Source of the DNA: Spirosoma sp.
Lineage (GTDB): Bacteria > Bacteroidota > Bacteroidia > Cytophagales > Spirosomataceae
Assembly: GCF_026391055.1 (NCBI RefSeq)
Contig: NZ_JAPLET010000026.1
Coordinates: forward strand, 620,001 to 684,000
Reading direction: 5' to 3'
Length of the DNA: 64,000 nt
The notes beneath the pieces are model-generated. The model did not search any database, was not told the DNA's origin, and was given only the letters and a program-made list of their open reading frames with translations. The number at the start of each line of letters is the position of its first letter. Position 1 is the first letter of the stretch. Shown here one piece after another: positions 60,518 through 64,000 of the stretch. The position numbers were made by a program, and so were the translations under genes.

Positions 60518-61291
60518 CTACCGAGCCAACCCATCCCGCTTGGCGCGATCCCGTACGCGCTGGGCGCGGCTTGCGCTGTCGGGGTGAGTCGAGACGATGG
60601 CGGCTACTTTGCCACCCTGTCCGCCCCCGCTTTGTTTGGCCAGTTTCTCAAACGACGTAGCCAGCGCCATGACGTTATAGCCATTTTTCTTCAGAAAATC
60701 ATAGCTGTAATCGTCTGCTTCGGTTTCCTGATTGCGGCTAAACTTCGCACCCAGCAGATAATCGGCGGCAGCGCCCAGTTGCGAACGGGACAGTTTTCCA
60801 ATTGCTCCCGACGTTGATCCAAACAGATTTCTGATGGCCGACCGGTTCAGCGAGCTTTTCATGGCATCGCGCGAATCGTGGTTGATTACGTGGCCAATTT
60901 CGTGCCCCATGATAGCCAGCAATTCGTCGTCGGTCATAATGTCCATCAATCCTTTAAAGACCCGTACGCTGCCATCGGCGGTGGCAAATGCGTTGACATC
61001 AGGTACTTTATACACTTTATAGTTAAGTGGCAATCCACCGATGGTCTGATGGCGGCTAACAATTTTATTAAGCCGAAGGGTATACGAATCATTGGCTGCA
61101 GCGACCGGATTCTTCGCATCCATCTCTTTGATAGACTCTCGCGACAATTCGACCACCTGGGCATCCGACAAAGTAGCGGATGTAGCGGCCTGCATGAGTG
61201 CCTGCATCACGCTGGGACTCGAATCTGACTGCGCCCGGCTCACTCCCGAAGCCACGGCCAGCATAAAAAACAGACTTGTTATGTATTTCAT
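60518..61291 (-). CDS. M48 family metalloprotease, exported
   Basis: This 257-residue protease has a signal peptide (about 1-20) and an M48 peptidase domain with the zinc motif HEIGH (H130, E131, H134) and the third ligand in NQETEADDYSYDFL. It is similar in size to periplasmic M48 proteases of the BepA/LoiP type, without transmembrane helices. It probably takes part in envelope protein quality control. It is monocistronic. Confidence 0.9.
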   Translation of the reverse strand: MKYITSLFFMLAVASGVSRAQSDSSPSVMQALMQAATSATLSDAQVVELSRESIKEMDAKNPVAAANDSYTLRLNKIVSRHQTIGGLPLNYKVYKVPDVNAFATADGSVRVFKGLMDIMTDDELLAIMGHEIGHVINHDSRDAMKSSLNRSAIRNLFGSTSGAIGKLSRSQLGAAADYLLGAKFSRNQETEADDYSYDFLKKNGYNVMALATSFEKLAKQSGGGQGGKVAAIVSTHPDSASRAQRVRDRAKRDGLAR

Positions 61292-61553
61292 ACGTTGAAT
61301 GGTTTAGGCATTCGCAGCAAGTTCATCTGCTATCGAATGCCTTATATTGACTTTTTTTTGATTAAAAAGTTTAATCAGACAACTAAACGGGACGAAGGTC
61401 AGCCTACTTCTGGACGCTTATGCACAGAACGTATCGACTTAACGAGTACCATATAAGCAGATTATCTACGGAATTTGCCAGACGAAAATTCCTTTGGCAT
61501 TTTTGTCTGTGGAAGGGCATCCTTCCTCAAACTACCAACCGTCAAACGACTCC

Positions 61554-61955
61554 ATGAAAGAGCAATCCCGCAGAAACTTTGTTAAAAATACCGTTGCCGC
61601 CGGACTAACCGCGAGCTTACCAGCCGTAGAAATCGCCCCTAAAGAAATGTTTGTTCACCACGTTTTCTTTTACCTAAAGAATGCCGGTAACGAAGCCGAT
61701 AAAGCAAAACTGCTGGAAGGTCTGAATAAACTGGCGAAATGTCCGACCATCAAAATGGTACACATTGGTACGCCCGCCGGTACAACCCGCGATGTTATCG
61801 AACGAAAGTACACCTATTCATGGCTGTGTTTTTTCGATAGTGCCGCCGACGAAGAAGCCTATCAGAAACATCCCATCCACGACGACTTCCGAAACAATTA
61901 TGCCCATCTATGGGAGAAAGTGGTCATTTATGATTCGGTAGGGCCGAAGAGGTAG
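61554..61955 (+). CDS. Dabb family protein with Tat-like signal
   Basis: This 133-residue protein has an N-terminal SRRNFVKNTVAAGLTASLP Tat-like signal and a Dabb domain (FVHHVFFYLKNAGNEADKA, with the YSWLCFFDSAADEEAY block and HPIHDDFRNNYAHLWEKV). The start at 61554 was chosen because it gives a proper RR signal; frames further upstream have no conserved residues. The stop codon is the first part of a long palindrome. It is similar in design to the Dabb gene at 13595 but exported differently. Confidence 0.83.
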   Translation: MKEQSRRNFVKNTVAAGLTASLPAVEIAPKEMFVHHVFFYLKNAGNEADKAKLLEGLNKLAKCPTIKMVHIGTPAGTTRDVIERKYTYSWLCFFDSAADEEAYQKHPIHDDFRNNYAHLWEKVVIYDSVGPKR

Positions 61956-62066
61956 TATTAGGAGTGAGGAGTTGCTGACGGGAAAGCCATACTCATGCTT
62001 CAGCAACTCCTCACTCCTCACTCCTCGCTCCTAGCATTACCTCCTCACTTCTCACTCCTAATACTA
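61953..62066. repeat. Nested palindrome of GGAGTGAGGAG units that invades a coding end
   Basis: An inner pair (61960-61978 with 62000-62018) matches over 19 bp, and an outer pair (61953-61968 with 62051-62066) matches over 16 bp. The repeated units are GGAGTGAG-like. The Dabb stop codon lies in the outer left arm. The MFS stop codon (62011-62013) lies in the inner right arm, so the last 15 or so residues of the transporter are encoded by repeat sequence. Confidence 0.75.
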
Positions 62067-63477
62067 ATTTCCCCCTCGAGAAGGAAATGATCGCGCCCGT
62101 CAACACCAGTCCGGCCATAACCAGGTAAGCGTAGTGCATCCCCAGCAGTTGAGCATCTGTGGCTTCGGGCGTTACGCCGTTCGCCAGCGCAAAGCGGTTC
62201 CGGGTGCTGTACCAGACGGCAGCAGCCAGCGCAATACCTACTACAAACCCCAGGTTGCGCATAAAGGCAATCATACTGCTGGCAATGCCCCGCTGATCCA
62301 GTGGAGCCGCGTTCAGCGCACTACTACTGTTTGGCGACTGAAACAGGCCGAAACCCAAACTCACCAGCGAACTCCGCCAGACGACATCTTTCCAGTCCCA
62401 ACTGGTGTCCAGAAACGAAAAAGCAAAATAACCGGTGGCCGTTATCAGCAGTCCGAAGCTCGACAGCCAGCGCGTACTAACCCGGCTGGACAGATAACCG
62501 CCCAGCGGAGCCACCACACTTAAGGTCAGAGGACCGGCTAGCAGCACAAGCCCAGCCTGCTCTGGATTCAATTTGAGAAGTTGCTGCAGAAAGAACGGAA
62601 TCACGAACAGGTTGCCGCCAGAAGCCAGAAACCCGCAGAAAGCGGCCAAAATAGCCATGGTAAATGGCCGGATTCGGAACAAACTAAGCCGCAACATAGG
62701 CTCTTTGACGCGCATCTCCCAAAAGAGGAATGAAACGAGTAAAACCGAACCAACAGAAAGTAGACCAATGACCAGTGGGTTGTCCCAGCCATAGCGAGGC
62801 TCCGGCCCGAATTCAATGGCCGTTAGCAAGGTAGTTACACCAACCAGAAATAACCCCGCTCCTACCAGATCGAAACGCTGACCCGTCACTTTAGGGCTTT
62901 CGGGCAAGATGGTCCAGGCTCGCCAGATGGCCAGCAAGCCAATCGGTACGTTCACGAAAAAGATACTCGACCAGCCGAATTTTCCCAGTAAAAGCCCACC
63001 AATAACGGGGCCGGCGCTGGAACCGGCCGCCACCACGGAACCCATCAATCCCATAGCCTGCCCCCGCTCTTTAGACGAGAACGCATCGCTGATAATGGCC
63101 GGGCCAATGGCATAAATCATAGCGGCACCCAGTCCCTGTACAACGCGAAATCCCACCAGCGACCACAAATTCCAGGCTAGCCCGCAAAGTAAAGACCCCA
63201 GCACAAATACAAAAAACCCAGTAATGTACATCTGTCGGCGGCCAATCCAGTCCGATAGCTTACCCATGATGAGTAAGGTGCTGGTTGTGGTAAGCAGGTA
63301 ACAAAGGACAATCCATTCGACACTATCCCCGGCGTCCAATTCCCGGCGAATGGTCGGCAGGGCGATGTTGACAATACTGCTATCGAGGGTGGACATGAAC
63401 GTGCCGAACATGACCGTCCCCAAAATGATCCATTTATTGGGCGACGACGTACTGGCCGAAATAGGTGATGCTGACAC
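62011..63477 (-). CDS. MFS transporter, DHA2 (EmrB/QacA) family
   Basis: This 488-residue transporter has 14 predicted transmembrane helices and the DHA2 motifs LDSSIVNIALPTIRREL near the N-terminus, motif A-like GKLSDWIGRRQMYITG, and motif C-type GSVVAAGSSAGPVIGGLL. It probably exports hydrophobic drugs by proton antiport. The C-terminus GVRSEEVMLGARSEE comes from an intergenic repeat, so the ancestral stop was probably lost. No adapter or TetR regulator is adjacent. It is outside the RiPP operon, though within 3 kb of it. Confidence 0.9.
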   Translation of the reverse strand: MSASPISASTSSPNKWIILGTVMFGTFMSTLDSSIVNIALPTIRRELDAGDSVEWIVLCYLLTTTSTLLIMGKLSDWIGRRQMYITGFFVFVLGSLLCGLAWNLWSLVGFRVVQGLGAAMIYAIGPAIISDAFSSKERGQAMGLMGSVVAAGSSAGPVIGGLLLGKFGWSSIFFVNVPIGLLAIWRAWTILPESPKVTGQRFDLVGAGLFLVGVTTLLTAIEFGPEPRYGWDNPLVIGLLSVGSVLLVSFLFWEMRVKEPMLRLSLFRIRPFTMAILAAFCGFLASGGNLFVIPFFLQQLLKLNPEQAGLVLLAGPLTLSVVAPLGGYLSSRVSTRWLSSFGLLITATGYFAFSFLDTSWDWKDVVWRSSLVSLGFGLFQSPNSSSALNAAPLDQRGIASSMIAFMRNLGFVVGIALAAAVWYSTRNRFALANGVTPEATDAQLLGMHYAYLVMAGLVLTGAIISFSRGKLVLGVRSEEVMLGARSEE

Positions 63478-63640
63478 TGAGAAATCAGGTTAATTCTGAA
63501 ACCTAACTGGCTACATAAGCCGGTTGTTCAGCAGAGTGAAACGATACTTAGGCCAAAAATAGCCATTCGCTTATCAAATGGCTGTCGATTTATTATCTTA
63601 CTACGTTCATTCTCCAAGCTAACTCTCATTCGACAACCTG

Positions 63641-64000
63641 ATGAAAACATCTCGACGAAGTTTTTTACGAAAGACCAGCCGCAACAGCTTAGCCCTCCTC
63701 TCCACCGGCGGACTTACCGCTACATCACTTGAACAGGTATCACCATTTACCGACCAATCAGTCAAAACGGCAACCGCAATAAAACCAGATCATGTGGTTC
63801 GTTCGTTACCCGAAAATATGGTTTGGGGTTATTTCGGTGCCGATGTACCAACAGTTTATAAGGTAAAGGACGGCGATGTTGTCGAAATTCAGACCGTCAA
63901 CCCGTCGGGGGTTAGTCGGACCAATCCCGAAGAATTTTATACCAAAAATAACCTGCCCCTCGACCAGCATGCTCAGGAAGTGATTGCCATTATGAAAAAC
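63641..64000 (+). CDS. Acetamidase/formamidase family protein, N-terminal part
   Basis: This is the start of an exported acetamidase/formamidase, cut by the window edge after 120 residues. A Tat-like signal (MKTSRRSFLRKTSRN) is followed by the family N-terminus: VVRSLPENMVWGYFG, VKDGDVVEIQTVNP and TNPEEFY. Members hydrolyse short amides. It is divergent from the MFS gene. Confidence 0.85.
   Translation, partial: MKTSRRSFLRKTSRNSLALLSTGGLTATSLEQVSPFTDQSVKTATAIKPDHVVRSLPENMVWGYFGADVPTVYKVKDGDVVEIQTVNPSGVSRTNPEEFYTKNNLPLDQHAQEVIAIMKN

Noticed and set aside
62011..63477. The MFS exporter as self-resistance gene of the RiPP cluster
   Set aside because: It lies about 2 kb beyond the precursor with an M48 protease and a Dabb gene between, and has its own promoter region; there is no evidence of linkage.

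Overview
The window looks like chromosome of a Bacteroidota member, most likely Cytophagales close to Spirosoma. This is inferred from gene content and style, not from a database search. Supporting signs are roughly balanced GC, few Shine-Dalgarno sites, PorT-like barrels, LytTR-only regulators, NIPSNAP, ThuA and Gfo/Idh proteins with Tat-like RR signals, and TAnnTTTG-type promoter elements. No rRNA, tRNA, CRISPR array, prophage or insertion sequence was recognised.

Layout. 0.1-3.6 kb: GH43 glycosidase, exported NIPSNAP protein, flavin-type general stress protein and an unknown membrane protein. 3.7-11.1 kb: dnaE, trxA, the pyruvate dehydrogenase E2 subunit and an rRNA methyltransferase. 11.2-19.4 kb: exported sugar isomerase, zinc phospholipase-like protein, Dabb protein, rpsT, radC, a pseudouridine synthase, exonuclease III, a decayed nucleotidyltransferase module, a nucleoside-type MFS transporter and a LolA-like protein. 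19.7-28.2 kb: M28 peptidase, Rad52-like protein, a toxin-antitoxin scar, mutS, a PH-domain protein, a TrmH-type methyltransferase, a histone H1-like protein and an orphan histidine kinase. 28.3-35.2 kb: a carbohydrate locus (TIM-barrel epimerase, Gfo/Idh oxidoreductase, a 1260-residue ThuA/propeller/CARDB/azurin lipoprotein) divergent from an AraC regulator. 35.6-50.5 kb: alpha/beta hydrolase, radA, a PorT-like barrel, two LytTR regulators, pheS, xseA-xseB, a DUF937-OmpA protein, a DUF4136 lipoprotein, an SDR, a TspO-like protein and a clpB frameshifted by a 10-bp tandem duplication.

The most interesting region is 50.7-59.8 kb on the minus strand, a compact RiPP gene cluster of the TOMM (thiazole/oxazole-modified microcin) type. 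It encodes a 143-residue precursor with a CCCCPCCC core, a B12-binding radical SAM enzyme, an E1-like/RRE cyclodehydratase partner, a YcaO cyclodehydratase, a SagB-type dehydrogenase, a 754-residue unknown protein, a Rieske oxygenase and an alpha/beta hydrolase. The expected product is a polythiazole peptide with further tailoring. The precursor is separated from the enzymes by a hairpin that could act as an attenuator.

A second theme runs through the window. Many gene ends, especially convergent ones, carry very long, almost perfect palindromes with arms of 16-42 bp. Each has its own sequence, and several include the stop codons of the flanking genes.

The right end (60-64 kb) holds an M48 protease, a second Dabb protein, a 14-TM MFS transporter and the start of an acetamidase/formamidase gene cut by the window edge.
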